DNA of 20,917 nt from Rhodospirillales bacterium (GCA_018648445.1 JABGRG010000070.1:1-20917); one strand, 5' to 3'; counted from the first letter of the stretch, positions 1 to 7,669 are shown. Notes: generated from the sequence alone by a model not told the origin. Made by a program: numbers and translations.

Positions 1-173
1 TATTCGTTGTAGTAGTCACGCAGGAAGTTAACGACTTCCCAGTGCTCATCGGTCATCTCGACCTTTTCCTCATCGGCCAGGAAATTAGCCACATCCGTGG
101 TCCACTGGCTGATGTCTTCCATGAAGCCTTCTTCATCATGCTCAATGGTCGTTCCGCCTACTTCGTATGCCAT
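1..173 (-). CDS. dsrC: DsrC/TusE-family sulfur carrier protein (3' part outside window)
   Basis: The first 57 residues are visible, beginning MAYEVGGTTIEHDEEGFMED and continuing with the family's SQWTTDVANFLADEE and MTDEHWEVVNFLRDYY stretches. DsrC is the small cytoplasmic protein that accepts persulfide sulfur from DsrEFH and presents it, as a trisulfide, to sulfite reductase DsrAB. The two C-terminal cysteines that do this chemistry lie beyond the window edge, so full function cannot be confirmed here. An AAAGGAGAG ribosome site precedes the ATG at 173. It is the last visible gene of the dsrABEFHC run, 41 bases after dsrH. The alternative is a TusE protein for tRNA thiolation, but the dsr context makes DsrC far likelier. 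Confidence 0.93.
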   Translation of the reverse strand, partial: MAYEVGGTTIEHDEEGFMEDISQWTTDVANFLADEEKVEMTDEHWEVVNFLRDYYNE

Positions 174-214
174 TTAGGTGCTCTCCTTTGGTCGCATTGT
201 TCGAATGGTTTTGT

Positions 215-517
215 TCAAAGCCAAGCCTGCACGGGGCCTTCCCCGGCGGCCAGATCGACAAATCCGCCGTAGTCGACGATTTTGACGCCCGCGATCAGTT
301 GATCGGGGGTGATTCCGCGAGCCTCCAGATCAGGGCCAAGAGCGTAAAACGTCCGGTCCTTGGTGGCTGTTTTCAATTCTTCCGCGTCGGGCGAACCTGC
401 GCGGGCAGCATAAACGCCATCTTCAAAAAGAAGAACGGAATCGCCCGCCCGCGCGTAGCGCAGGCACGTTGCAAACGACGAACGTTCGAAAGGCGATTTG
501 TTGACCGTATGCAGCAT
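215..517 (-). CDS. dsrH: DsrH (TusB-like) subunit of the DsrEFH sulfurtransferase
   Basis: This 100-residue protein starts MLHTVNKSPFERSSFATCLR, the hallmark N-terminus of DsrH. Cys18 corresponds to the conserved cysteine (Cys20 in Allochromatium vinosum, from memory). The middle SVLLFEDGVYAA segment is also typical. DsrH forms an alpha2-beta2-gamma2 hexamer with DsrE and DsrF in the cytoplasm that relays persulfide sulfur to DsrC. It sits 11 bases after dsrF and 41 bases before dsrC on the same strand, consistent with one transcript. Length matches the family. The related TusB acts in tRNA 2-thiouridine synthesis, but the operon settles the assignment. Confidence 0.93.
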   Translation of the reverse strand: MLHTVNKSPFERSSFATCLRYARAGDSVLLFEDGVYAARAGSPDAEELKTATKDRTFYALGPDLEARGITPDQLIAGVKIVDYGGFVDLAAGEGPVQAWL

Positions 518-528
518 TCCGTTATTCC

Positions 529-933
529 CTACGCCGAGATAACCACGTCCTGGTCGGCCATTAGTGCGGAAAGCTCTTCCGCGCTCAACACCTCGACCCG
601 GACAACGAAGTCATCGACCGTCAATCCGCGCGCCTCGATGGACTCCTTTTCGACATACATCTTTTCTATGTCGTAGCCTTCCAGCGCCCGATAGGTCGGC
701 GAGAAGTTCTTCATATTGATTGCCTTGGTGTCGTGCCCTTTGACGATATCGAACACCCCGTCGTCGATGAACGCGACGCTTACGTCCTGTTCGAAGGCAC
801 CAGTTATCAACACCAATTCCAGGGACTCCAACGCATAAAGGGTCCCATATGGCGCGCGCCGATTGACGAACATGAACTTCTTGGCGTTTTCGTTCACTTC
901 GTCGCCGTCGTCGATGAAATCAGTTTCAGCCAT
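529..933 (-). CDS. dsrF: DsrF (TusC-like) subunit of the DsrEFH sulfurtransferase
   Basis: The 134-residue product has the DsrE-like fold signature KKFMFVNRRAPYGTLYALE near the start, then AFIDDGVFDIVKG and KNFSPTYRALEGYDIEKMYV, all characteristic of DsrF. I chose the ATG at 933, which lies one base after the dsrE stop; an in-frame GTG at 945 would add four residues and overlap dsrE by 11 bases. Neither start has a strong ribosome site, so translation is probably coupled to dsrE. The protein contains no cysteine, consistent with DsrE and DsrH carrying the active thiols and DsrF acting as a structural subunit. Its length matches the family. Confidence 0.92.
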   Translation of the reverse strand: MAETDFIDDGDEVNENAKKFMFVNRRAPYGTLYALESLELVLITGAFEQDVSVAFIDDGVFDIVKGHDTKAINMKNFSPTYRALEGYDIEKMYVEKESIEARGLTVDDFVVRVEVLSAEELSALMADQDVVISA

Positions 934-934
934 A

Positions 935-1294
935 TCAATCACCAAAGACCATCAGCTGATCCGCGTCGATTCCGGCTTCGACGAGCTGGCCGAGGCCCGA
1001 AATTCGGAAACCCTCGGCCAGTATTTCGTCTTTTAGTCCGCGCCGCAGCGCTGCCGCCACGCAGACCACCAGATCGAGATCATGCTCCTTGCCCAATTGG
1101 CTCCACAGCCGGACCAGATTGCGGTCGTCCTGCTGCGGTTCCGACAGCTTGTTCGCGTTGTTTACGCCGTCATGATAGAAGAACACGCGTGTGATCTCGT
1201 AGCCTTTTTCCAACGCCGCCTTGGTAAAATGGTAGGCGGAATCGGAGGCTTGGTGAGTAAACGGACCTTCGTTGACCAAAACGCCGAACTTCAT
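935..1294 (-). CDS. dsrE: DsrE (TusD-like) catalytic subunit of the DsrEFH sulfurtransferase
   Basis: This 119-residue protein begins MKFGVLVNEGPFTHQASDSA and contains the active-site segment DLDLVVCVAAALRRG with the cysteine at residue 78. That is the same position as the persulfide-carrying Cys78 known in Allochromatium vinosum DsrE. The C-terminal GQLVEAGIDADQLMVFG is also typical of the family. It accepts sulfane sulfur in the cytoplasm and passes it to DsrC. A ribosome site (AGGAGAG) overlaps the dsrB stop codon, so dsrB and dsrE are probably translationally linked. Presence of dsrEFH next to dsrAB is the accepted marker for the sulfur-oxidising rather than the sulfate-reducing pathway. 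Confidence 0.95.
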   Translation of the reverse strand: MKFGVLVNEGPFTHQASDSAYHFTKAALEKGYEITRVFFYHDGVNNANKLSEPQQDDRNLVRLWSQLGKEHDLDLVVCVAAALRRGLKDEILAEGFRISGLGQLVEAGIDADQLMVFGD

Positions 1295-1309
1295 GACCGG
1301 GCAGCTCTC

Positions 1310-2380
1310 CTAAAAGCGGATATGCGCTGACGTGTTCAAGGTCGGCCGCGCCCAACGCCAATCGTCGATGTGATGGCGGGTGAACGGCAGATTGGTGAGC
1401 TCGAAGAAACGCGGCCAGCCGATCCGCTCGACCCATTCGCCAACACGCTCAAACGGGCGAGCATCGGCACGATAGGCTTCGAGGATCGTCGTGACGGCCT
1501 CGGAGACCTCGGGCCAGCGCGGCGGATTGTTGGGCAGGCCGGAAATCACCAGCTTATGGAAGGTCGGTTTGCTGCGCGCATTGGAGTTCTTGCCACCGAT
1601 CCAGATGGCGATCTTGGTGTGTTCGGGATCGTTGATCTGCATGGGCGGGCAGGGCGGGTAGCAGGCGCCGCAGCACATGCACTTCTTTTCATCGACCTCA
1701 AGGCTCGGCATGCCGTTGACGACAGCCGGGCGGATCGCCGCGACCGGACAACGGGCAATCACCGTGGGCCGTTCACAGATCTTGTTGACCAGATCGTGAT
1801 TGATGATCGGCGGTTTGGTGTGCTGCACGTTGATGTCGATATCACCGTGGCCGCCGCAGTTGATCTGGCAGCACAGCGTATTGATCTTCACCTTGGCGGG
1901 AAAACGCTCGTTGATGAAGTCTTCATAGAGCGAGTCCATGATCGCCTTGACCACACCCGAGGCATCGGTGCCGGGAATGTCGCAATGCAGCCAGCCCTGG
2001 GTATGGGCCAGTTGCGAGATCGAGCCGCCGGTTCCGCCGACGGGGAAACCCTCGTCGTTCAGACGCTTGATCAGCGGTTCGACCTGGCTTTCGTTGGTAA
2101 CCATGAATTCCGCGTTCGAGCGGGTCGTGAACCGAAGGTGACCGCTGCAATATTCATCCGCGATATCGCACAACACACGGATCGTATAGACGTCGAGCTG
2201 ACGCGACGTTCCGGCCTTAACGGTCCACACTTCATCGCCGCTTTCGGCGACGTGATACAGCACGCCGACGCGCGGACGCTCGTGATATTTCCACTGTCCG
2301 TAGTTCTTTCTCAGAACCGGGTGCATCCACGGCATATGATCGGGGACGCCGCTTTCGATGGGTTGACGGGGTTCAGCCAT
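1310..2380 (-). CDS. dsrB: Dissimilatory sulfite reductase, beta subunit (reverse/oxidative type)
   Basis: The 356-residue product is the siroheme-bearing beta subunit of DsrAB. In the oxidative direction the enzyme converts DsrC-bound sulfur to sulfite in the cytoplasm. Visible features are the siroheme/4Fe-4S region with Cys133 in HTQGWLHCDIPGTDASG and LCCQINCGG (Cys171-x3-Cys175), and a ferredoxin domain with CMCCGACYPPCPP at about residues 234-245. The C-terminus has the family-typical ERIGWPRFFELT. I start at the ATG at 2380, which has GGAGG five bases upstream; an upstream TTG at 2392 lies on top of that site and is unlikely. It follows dsrA by 45 bases. Length is normal for DsrB. Confidence 0.96.
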   Translation of the reverse strand: MAEPRQPIESGVPDHMPWMHPVLRKNYGQWKYHERPRVGVLYHVAESGDEVWTVKAGTSRQLDVYTIRVLCDIADEYCSGHLRFTTRSNAEFMVTNESQVEPLIKRLNDEGFPVGGTGGSISQLAHTQGWLHCDIPGTDASGVVKAIMDSLYEDFINERFPAKVKINTLCCQINCGGHGDIDINVQHTKPPIINHDLVNKICERPTVIARCPVAAIRPAVVNGMPSLEVDEKKCMCCGACYPPCPPMQINDPEHTKIAIWIGGKNSNARSKPTFHKLVISGLPNNPPRWPEVSEAVTTILEAYRADARPFERVGEWVERIGWPRFFELTNLPFTRHHIDDWRWARPTLNTSAHIRF

Positions 2381-2425
2381 TCTGTCCTCCAAAAACCTAT
2401 TCTTTTTCTTGACGCTCTCGCCGGA

Positions 2426-3676
2426 TTATTTGGCGGCGGTCGTCTGACTCTTGTTCCATTTATCAGCCTGTTCGTCCCAATCATCCATGCGCACGTAAGA
2501 ATTTTCGCGGGGATGGACGACCATATTGGGATCAACTTCCAGGCCGAGGCCCTCAATGAAGTTCGGCAGACCGATACGTTCGATCATCTCGCCGGTTCGC
2601 TCGTGTTCGAGCGCGTTTTCGGCGTAGAACTCGATAATGTTCTCGGCCAACTCCAACAGCTTGTCGTAGTCCTCATCCGTCTTGAGACGCATGAACGGAA
2701 CAGCGACGACGCCCATCAAATCACCGATTTGCAGGGTGTGCTTGCCGCCCAGAAGGATCGTCACGCCGCGGTCCTTGCCCGGGCGCAGAGCCTTCGTCAT
2801 GACGTTGATGCAGTGCATGCAACGAACACACGACGGGTTGTCGACTTCAACGGTATCGTCGTCGTTGAGACTCATGGCATTGGTCGGGCAACGCGTGATG
2901 ACGTTGTCGATAATGTACTTGCGGCCCTTTTCGGCGACGTATTTCTTGAACTCGCCTTGGTCGACCTGCATGTCGTCTGCCCAGGTGCCGATGATGGCGC
3001 CGTCCGAACGGTGGATGGCGTCGGCGCAGTCGTTCGGGCAGCCCGAGAACTTGAACTTGAACTTGTAGGGCAGCGACGGACGGTGCAGTTCGTCGATCAT
3101 GCCATTCAGGATCATGCGCATGGAGCGCGCTTCGTCATAGCACGAGAATTCGCAACGGGCTTGGCCGACGCAGGCTTGTGAGCTGCGAAGGCAGGGGCCC
3201 GCACCGCCCATGTCGAAGCCAATCTCGTTAAGTCCGTCAAAGGCTTCCTGAACCTGTTCGGTCGAGCAGCCCTGAAACATGATGTCGCCGCTTTGGCCGT
3301 GCAGGGCGATGAGGCCGGTGCCGGATTCTTCCCAGATGTCGCACATCTTGCGCAGAACGTCTGTGCTGTAGTGATAGCCCGCCGTTGGCATGATGCGCAG
3401 GGTGTGGAATTCAGCAGAATCCGGGAACTTGTCGGCAACTTCCGAAAAACGCGGAATAACGCCGCCGCCATAGCCGCGAACGCCAACGACGCCGCCTTTC
3501 CAATATCCCTTGATGGTGTTGTAGGAATATTCAAGCTGACCCAAAAGATCCTTCATGCGGTCGGCATATTGTTTGTCATCCGTCTCGGCCAACCTTTTCA
3601 GGTTGGTGACAAAGCTCGGCCAGGGACCACTTTCAAGTTGGTCGAGCATTGGCGTTACTGGCATTTTTTTTGCCAT
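2426..3676 (-). CDS. dsrA: Dissimilatory sulfite reductase, alpha subunit (reverse/oxidative type)
   Basis: This 416-residue protein is the alpha subunit of the DsrA2B2 sulfite reductase. The siroheme/4Fe-4S ligands are in order: Cys169-x5-Cys175 (QACVGQARCEFSC) and Cys213-x3-Cys217 (SGCPNDC). A ferredoxin domain follows, with Cys263 and Cys283-x2-Cys286-x2-Cys289. The N-terminal region VVGVRGYGGGVIPRFSE is diagnostic of DsrA. GGAGGT lies nine bases before the ATG at 3676. It is the first gene of the operon; upstream is a 540-base gap that must contain the promoter. The adjacency of dsrEFH and dsrC indicates sulfur oxidation; a tree placement would confirm the oxidative branch. Confidence 0.96.
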   Translation of the reverse strand: MAKKMPVTPMLDQLESGPWPSFVTNLKRLAETDDKQYADRMKDLLGQLEYSYNTIKGYWKGGVVGVRGYGGGVIPRFSEVADKFPDSAEFHTLRIMPTAGYHYSTDVLRKMCDIWEESGTGLIALHGQSGDIMFQGCSTEQVQEAFDGLNEIGFDMGGAGPCLRSSQACVGQARCEFSCYDEARSMRMILNGMIDELHRPSLPYKFKFKFSGCPNDCADAIHRSDGAIIGTWADDMQVDQGEFKKYVAEKGRKYIIDNVITRCPTNAMSLNDDDTVEVDNPSCVRCMHCINVMTKALRPGKDRGVTILLGGKHTLQIGDLMGVVAVPFMRLKTDEDYDKLLELAENIIEFYAENALEHERTGEMIERIGLPNFIEGLGLEVDPNMVVHPRENSYVRMDDWDEQADKWNKSQTTAAK

Positions 3677-4216
3677 GGACTTACCTCCAAGAACTCCGCT
3701 CTCATTTCACGCTTTATCCGTTTGTCGACGCGCCTATTTGAAAAGCCATCAAAAGCTTTGCCAACGTGCCGACCCGGCATTCACAATTCGTTCCGTGCTC
3801 CCAGGGCGCTTTCGGAATTCATCCGAAATTGCCAAAACCCCTTGTTCAAACACCCCAACGATCCGACCCGGCCGCACTTTTTCAAGCCCGCCCGTGCCTT
3901 GTCTATTGGTGTAAAGTGGAGCCGTATTCCGTGTTATTCTTTCCGTTTCCTCCCCAAGGAGCCCAAAACGCAAGAGTCTCAATGGGTTAACTCGCGATTC
4001 CGAATGCTTAGAATTTATGATATTTTTTATAGTCGAATGGAACCTGCAAAATCTACATTTTTTTGTTGCCGATAGTCCTTTTTTTATTGAGAATTGTTCG
4101 CATAATCAAATAACAAACATTTCTTTTCTTGATGATCGCTTTCGACGGAGAAATTATTGACGCCTGTCTTGGCGAATTATATTAGATTCTAGCAATATTT
4201 CGCAGGAGTAAACGCA
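3677..4216. other. Divergent intergenic region between dsrA and the plus-strand gene at 4217
   Basis: No convincing gene is present in these 540 bases. The dsrA-proximal half (3690-3980) has the GC content of its surroundings and a small perfect inverted repeat, TTTCGG...CCGAAA (3810-3828, 7-base loop). The half near 4217 (about 4000-4200) is strikingly AT-rich, with runs of T at 4021-4030 and 4059-4086. The region must hold the dsr promoter reading leftwards, but I cannot point to a clear -35/-10 pair for it. The long leader-like segment between the AT-rich part and dsrA could be a regulated 5' untranslated region or a decayed gene. Confidence 0.6.
4157..4185 (+). promoter_or_regulatory. Putative sigma70-type promoter for the gene at 4217
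   Basis: TTGACG (4157-4162) is followed after 17 bases by TATTAG (4180-4185), with an overlapping TATATT at 4178-4183. Transcription would start near 4192, giving a leader of about 25 bases that includes the AGGAG ribosome site at 4204-4208. The match is good for an alphaproteobacterial housekeeping promoter, but it lies in AT-rich DNA where chance matches are more frequent. Confidence 0.45.
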
Positions 4217-4426
4217 TTGCCAAGCCTTTCGCGCGTAACGGAAATTGACGAGGTGGAGGCCCCGTGGGGTCGAAATGTCAGGGTCGAGGAGGTTGAATTC
4301 GAGGGCGGAGCGGTGATGCTGCGTGTTCGGATCAGAGAGGGGCGGCGCTTCACCGATCTGGAGATGACCCGCGAGGTGGCGACGCGCATTGGCGCGGCTC
4401 TCGTTTCCTGGGGCGGAGCCGAATAA
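4217..4426 (+). CDS. Small conserved-looking protein of unknown function (69 aa)
   Basis: The product is a short, charged, soluble protein with no signal peptide or membrane segment. It reads as two beta-rich halves: VEAPWGRNVRVEEVEFEGG, then MLRVRIREGRRFTDLEMTRE, ending in a short helix ATRIGAALVSWG. The start is TTG at 4217, the only start placed correctly (eight bases) behind the AGGAG at 4204-4208. I do not recognise the family with certainty; the RIREGRRFTDLE motif resembles a small DUF (possibly DUF6967) that I associate with nitrogen-oxide gene neighbourhoods, but that is a weak memory-based link. It sits upstream of the DUF2249/NnrS-like/hemerythrin genes and has its own promoter, with a separate FNR-like site following it. 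Confidence 0.6.
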   Translation: MPSLSRVTEIDEVEAPWGRNVRVEEVEFEGGAVMLRVRIREGRRFTDLEMTREVATRIGAALVSWGGAE

Positions 4427-4438
4427 CCGCGCGCCTCT

Positions 4439-4480
4439 CCTTGAGCGAGATCAAGGCGCCGAAATCACACGGTGTATTAG
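4439..4480 (+). promoter_or_regulatory. FNR/DNR-type box plus -10 element (class II promoter)
   Basis: TTGAGCGAGATCAA at 4441-4454 matches the FNR consensus TTGAT-N4-ATCAA at nine of ten defined bases, and both TTGA/TCAA half-sites are intact (CCTTGA...TCAAGG is a perfect 6-base inverted repeat). A -10-like TATTAG lies at 4475-4480, predicting a start of transcription near 4487. That is about 40 bases from the centre of the box, as in FNR-activated class II promoters. The site reads into the DUF2249 gene at 4524. The regulator could be FNR, FixK, DNR or NnrR; the site alone cannot separate these. Confidence 0.6.
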
Positions 4481-4523
4481 TCTCGGTTTTTCAGCGGACG
4501 AAATTCAATACGATTGGTTTTTG

Positions 4524-4796
4524 ATGGTCGAGGATACGAACGCGCGCGATGCGTCGGTGGACGATGCGATCCCGTCTTTCGATCTGCGGGGACTGGAGCC
4601 GCCCCAGCCGGCCGTCGCCATTCTGACACTTATTGACGGTCCGGATTGCGGCGACGCGATTCTTGTTCGACTGGAGCGTGAACCGATCTTTTTGTACCCC
4701 GAACTTCTTGAGCGCGGCTGGCGATGGGAACTGGTTTCCTCGTTGCCCGGTGACGTCAATCTGCGTCTGACCAGAAACCTGCGGAAAACTGAATGA
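4524..4796 (+). CDS. DUF2249-domain protein
   Basis: The 90-residue product contains the family core: FDLRGLEPPQPAVAILTLID, then GDAILVRLEREPIFLYPELL, ERGWRWELV and a terminal beta strand. DUF2249 proteins have a TusA-like fold and are repeatedly found beside hemerythrin and NnrS genes in denitrifiers and other NO-handling bacteria; no reaction is established. I chose the ATG at 4524 because the open frame extends to a TTG at 4389 only by running back through the FNR-like box and the end of the previous gene. No strong ribosome site precedes it. Its stop overlaps the next start in an ATGA, so it is translationally coupled to the membrane protein. Confidence 0.75.
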   Translation: MVEDTNARDASVDDAIPSFDLRGLEPPQPAVAILTLIDGPDCGDAILVRLEREPIFLYPELLERGWRWELVSSLPGDVNLRLTRNLRKTE

Positions 4797-6073
4797 AATT
4801 CCCTGGCTTGATCCTGATGGGGGCGCAAAGCAAATTGCTTCCGCCTTCCATTCCGTTCCGCTTTTTCGTGGCGGCGGTTGTCTTTCACATCGTGGCCTGG
4901 GGCATGATGGCCCTGGACGCCGATCAGGCGGCGCAGTTCGTTGGCGGTCCCGGCGTGATCCTGGCCGCCATCCATGCCCTTACCCTGGGCGTCGTGGTGA
5001 TGACGGCAATTGGGGCATCCTTCCAGATTTTGCCGGTGGTGACGGGTCGGCCGCTTGCCGCTTTTTGGCCGTGCAGGCTGGTCTTCTGGTTGTTTGCTCC
5101 GGGAACGGCTGCTCTGGTTTTTGGTTTTGCAATCATTGATCAAACGGTGATCGTGACCGGCGCGACCTTTGTGGTCGCCGGGTTAACGGTGTTCGCGTTG
5201 CTCGTGGCCGACGTTCTTCGTTCGACCCGCGGGATGATCACGCTGATTACCCACGGGTGGGCGGCGATGGCCGCGCTGCTGAGCTTGGCGATAATGGGAT
5301 TGATGCTGGTATTCGACTGGGAATATGGCTTCCTTCCCGATCACGGAGGCATGGCCATCGCCCACGTGGTGGTCGCCGTCTTCGGGTTCATGGGAATGTT
5401 GGTGCTTGGATACAGTCAGTTTATGGTCCCCATGTTCGCCATGGGGCCATCGCCGAACGAAAAAGAGGTTCACGCCGCCTTCGGACTTGCCGCCGCCGCG
5501 ATCGTGGGCGCCGCGGTTTCGGCGATGGCCGGATCGACGAACGGCCTGTTGGTTGCCGCGGCTGCCGGTTTCATTGGCGCGGTTCTTCACATCCGCACCA
5601 TGGGCGCCGTTCTCAGAGACGGAATGCGAAAAGAATTGGGCCTTTCCTTCGTGCTGGTAAAGGCGGCCTGGGTATTTTTGGCGCTGGCTATTGTGTTTGG
5701 CGCTCTGGCCATGGCCGAACTTGATGATCGCCTGATCGCGTTGTTCGGCCTTGTCGCCCTTCTCGGGTGGCTGCTCACATTCTTAATGGGGATTCTTCAG
5801 CGGATCATCCCGTTCCTGGCCGCCATGAATGCGGCCAAAGAGGGGCAGACGCCGCCAACCCCCTCTGCGGTGTCCAGCGAGGGGCCGCTGAAAATCCATG
5901 CGCTGGGCCATTTTTTGGGGCTCGCCCTTTTTGCGGCTGCGATCATTCTGGACGAGGGTCTGCTGATTCTCGCCGGTGCTGCCGCGGGTGGCATCGGGGC
6001 GATCGCCTTCGCTTGGTTTGCCCTGGATTCGCTCAGGCGAATGCGTGCTTACGGAAAAATGACGCCGGACTAA
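4793..6073 (+). CDS. Multi-pass membrane protein, NnrS / oxidase-subunit-I-like
   Basis: This 426-residue protein consists almost entirely of hydrophobic segments, about twelve transmembrane helices. Conserved-looking histidines occur at residue 32 (FHIVAWG), 61 (IHALTLGVVVMTAIGASFQ) and 191 (AHVVVAVFGFMG), each in a helix, as expected for heme or copper binding. The HALTLG...GASFQILPV and LLTFLMGILQRIIPF segments resemble the NnrS and heme-copper-oxidase subunit-I-like proteins found in denitrification clusters. It overlaps the DUF2249 stop by four bases and precedes a hemerythrin, so it probably belongs to the same FNR-box operon and acts in NO or oxygen stress at the inner membrane. The exact subfamily is uncertain. 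Confidence 0.65.
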   Translation: MKFPGLILMGAQSKLLPPSIPFRFFVAAVVFHIVAWGMMALDADQAAQFVGGPGVILAAIHALTLGVVVMTAIGASFQILPVVTGRPLAAFWPCRLVFWLFAPGTAALVFGFAIIDQTVIVTGATFVVAGLTVFALLVADVLRSTRGMITLITHGWAAMAALLSLAIMGLMLVFDWEYGFLPDHGGMAIAHVVVAVFGFMGMLVLGYSQFMVPMFAMGPSPNEKEVHAAFGLAAAAIVGAAVSAMAGSTNGLLVAAAAGFIGAVLHIRTMGAVLRDGMRKELGLSFVLVKAAWVFLALAIVFGALAMAELDDRLIALFGLVALLGWLLTFLMGILQRIIPFLAAMNAAKEGQTPPTPSAVSSEGPLKIHALGHFLGLALFAAAIILDEGLLILAGAAAGGIGAIAFAWFALDSLRRMRAYGKMTPD

Positions 6074-6108
6074 TTCTAACGACGGACTAAATCTTAGGAG
6101 CAAGACGA

Positions 6109-6624
6109 ATGTACCAAATGAACCTTCGGGTTTTGCAGATTCTTCATGATGAACACCTGACGACGCTGGGACTGCTCGATCGCTTTGATCGCGTGTTGAA
6201 AAAGGTTGGTCCAAGCGGCGCGCCTGATACAGGCGATGCCGAGACGGCCCTCTTACTGGCCGATGTGATCGCCAATATGAAAGATGAAGCCGAATGCCAT
6301 TTCAATTTTGAGGAGGAACATCTTTTTCCGCGTTTTTCACAGCTCGCCGATCCTGGAATTCCGGCCATGTTGCGGGCCGAACACGAGGCCATTCGCCCGC
6401 TCGCGCGCAGGCTGGTTGAATTGGGCGGGCAGGCCGGGGCAGATGGCTTTGGCGCCGAAAGCTGGCGCGAGTTCCATCAGATAGGTCGGGAACTCATTGA
6501 GCGCGAAACCTTCCACGTACAGAAGGAAGAAATGGGTTTTTTGCCCGCGCTCGATCAAATGCTGTCGCCGGACGACGCCTCGCAACTGGCCGAGATATAC
6601 GCGGCCTCGAAAGGCGGGAGTTAG
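6109..6624 (+). CDS. Hemerythrin HHE-domain protein
   Basis: The 171-residue soluble protein shows the spaced iron-ligand pattern of the HHE family: HDEH (His13, His16), CHFNFEEEHLFPR (His64, Glu68-70, His71), EHE (His92), His123 and FHVQKEE (His136, Glu140-141). These would coordinate a non-heme di-iron centre that binds oxygen or NO. AGGAG lies eight bases before the ATG at 6109; a second in-frame ATG three codons later is possible. It comes 35 bases after the membrane protein and probably ends the DUF2249/NnrS-like operon. Together these genes look like a nitrosative or oxygen stress module rather than the respiratory enzymes of denitrification themselves. Confidence 0.88.
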   Translation: MYQMNLRVLQILHDEHLTTLGLLDRFDRVLKKVGPSGAPDTGDAETALLLADVIANMKDEAECHFNFEEEHLFPRFSQLADPGIPAMLRAEHEAIRPLARRLVELGGQAGADGFGAESWREFHQIGRELIERETFHVQKEEMGFLPALDQMLSPDDASQLAEIYAASKGGS

Positions 6625-6627
6625 GAT

Positions 6628-6656
6628 TTGCCGCTTGCGCCCGGTTCATTTATCCT
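6628..6656 (+). promoter_or_regulatory. Putative sigma70-type promoter for the DHH protein gene
   Basis: TTGCCG (6628-6633) and TATCCT (6651-6656) are separated by 17 bases, in the 79-base gap after the hemerythrin gene. Transcription would begin near 6663, about 40 bases before the ATG at 6704. The hexamers are only moderate matches. Confidence 0.3.
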
Positions 6657-6703
6657 TAGGTCTTGTACTTCGGATTTTTCTCGATGGGCAGGTGGGGTGC
6701 GAA

Positions 6704-7636
6704 ATGAGCGACGGCAAATACCGCTTGGTGACACGCAGTGATTTTGACGGACTGGTCTGCGCGGTCATTCTCAAGGAACTGGACCTGATCGACGATATCA
6801 AGTTCGTCCATCCCAAGGACATGCAGGACGGAACCGTGGTGATTTCCGATAACGACATCACCACCAATCTACCGTATGTGCATGGCGTTTATCTGGCCTT
6901 CGACCACCATCACAGCGAAGTCGTCCGTCTGGGCGAGAAGCTGGAAAACCACATCATCGATCCGGACGCTCCCTCGGCGGCAAGGGTGGTTTACGACTAT
7001 TACGGTGGAAAAGAGAAACTCCCCAACGTGTCGGACGGATTGATGGAGGCCGTGGATAAGGGCGATTCGGCACAGTTTACCGAAGACGAAATCCTCGATC
7101 CCCAGGGGTGGGCGTTGCTCAATTTCCTGATGGATTCGCGAACCGGTCTTGGTAGGTTCAGGGAATTTCGCATCTCCAATTATCATCTGATGATGGAACT
7201 GATCGATTATTGCCGCGATCACGATATCGACGACATTTTGAAAATGCCGGATGTGGTCGAGCGGGTTGAGCTTTTCAAAGATCACGGAACCAAGGCGGCG
7301 GCCCAGATCCGGCGCTGCACGACGGTTCACAAGAACTTCGCGGTTCTTGATCTGCGCGACGAGGAAACCATCTTCGCCGCGAACCGATTTTTGATTTATG
7401 CGCTGTTTCCCGAGGCCAACATCTCGGCCCACGTTGTGTGGGGTCTTAACAAACAAAACACCGTCTTCGCCGTTGGCAAGTCCATATTGAACCGCACATC
7501 GAAAACCAATATCGGCGAACTCATGCTTTCGTATGGCGGTGGTGGGCACGAGAACGCGGGAACCTGTCAGGTTGCCAACGACCAGACGGAGGTTGTTCGC
7601 AATGAGCTTATTGCGAAAATCACCGCCGACGGCTAG
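6704..7636 (+). CDS. DHH-family phosphoesterase-like protein
   Basis: The 310-residue protein carries DHH-superfamily motifs in order: SDFDGL (Asp13, Asp15) at the N-terminus, FDHHHSE (Asp67-His70), VDKGDSAQ near residue 120, and the C-terminal GGGGHENAGT (278-286) of the DHHA1 substrate-binding domain. DHH proteins are Mn2+-dependent phosphoesterases acting on polyphosphate, short oligonucleotides, pAp or cyclic dinucleotides; this sequence does not say which. I chose the ATG at 6704 because the SDFDGL strand begins ten residues later, as is usual, and the upstream extension to 6497 only overlaps the hemerythrin gene in another frame. It is cytoplasmic and 33 bases upstream of the protease gene. 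Confidence 0.8.
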   Translation: MSDGKYRLVTRSDFDGLVCAVILKELDLIDDIKFVHPKDMQDGTVVISDNDITTNLPYVHGVYLAFDHHHSEVVRLGEKLENHIIDPDAPSAARVVYDYYGGKEKLPNVSDGLMEAVDKGDSAQFTEDEILDPQGWALLNFLMDSRTGLGRFREFRISNYHLMMELIDYCRDHDIDDILKMPDVVERVELFKDHGTKAAAQIRRCTTVHKNFAVLDLRDEETIFAANRFLIYALFPEANISAHVVWGLNKQNTVFAVGKSILNRTSKTNIGELMLSYGGGGHENAGTCQVANDQTEVVRNELIAKITADG

Positions 7637-7669
7637 ACCCCGCATTTTTCCGACCGGGAGCGCCAACAC

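Noticed and set aside
1370..3181. 603-codon open frame on the plus strand
   Set aside because: It runs antisense through dsrB and most of dsrA, whose cysteine motifs are unmistakable, and its translation has no recognisable domain.
3749..3982. 77-codon minus-strand open frame upstream of dsrA
   Set aside because: No ribosome site or recognisable motif was seen; it is not supported beyond being open.
4088..4110. TTGAG...ATCAA halves in the AT-rich part of the dsr gap, considered as an FNR box
   Set aside because: The half-sites are 13 bases apart instead of four, so this is not an FNR site.
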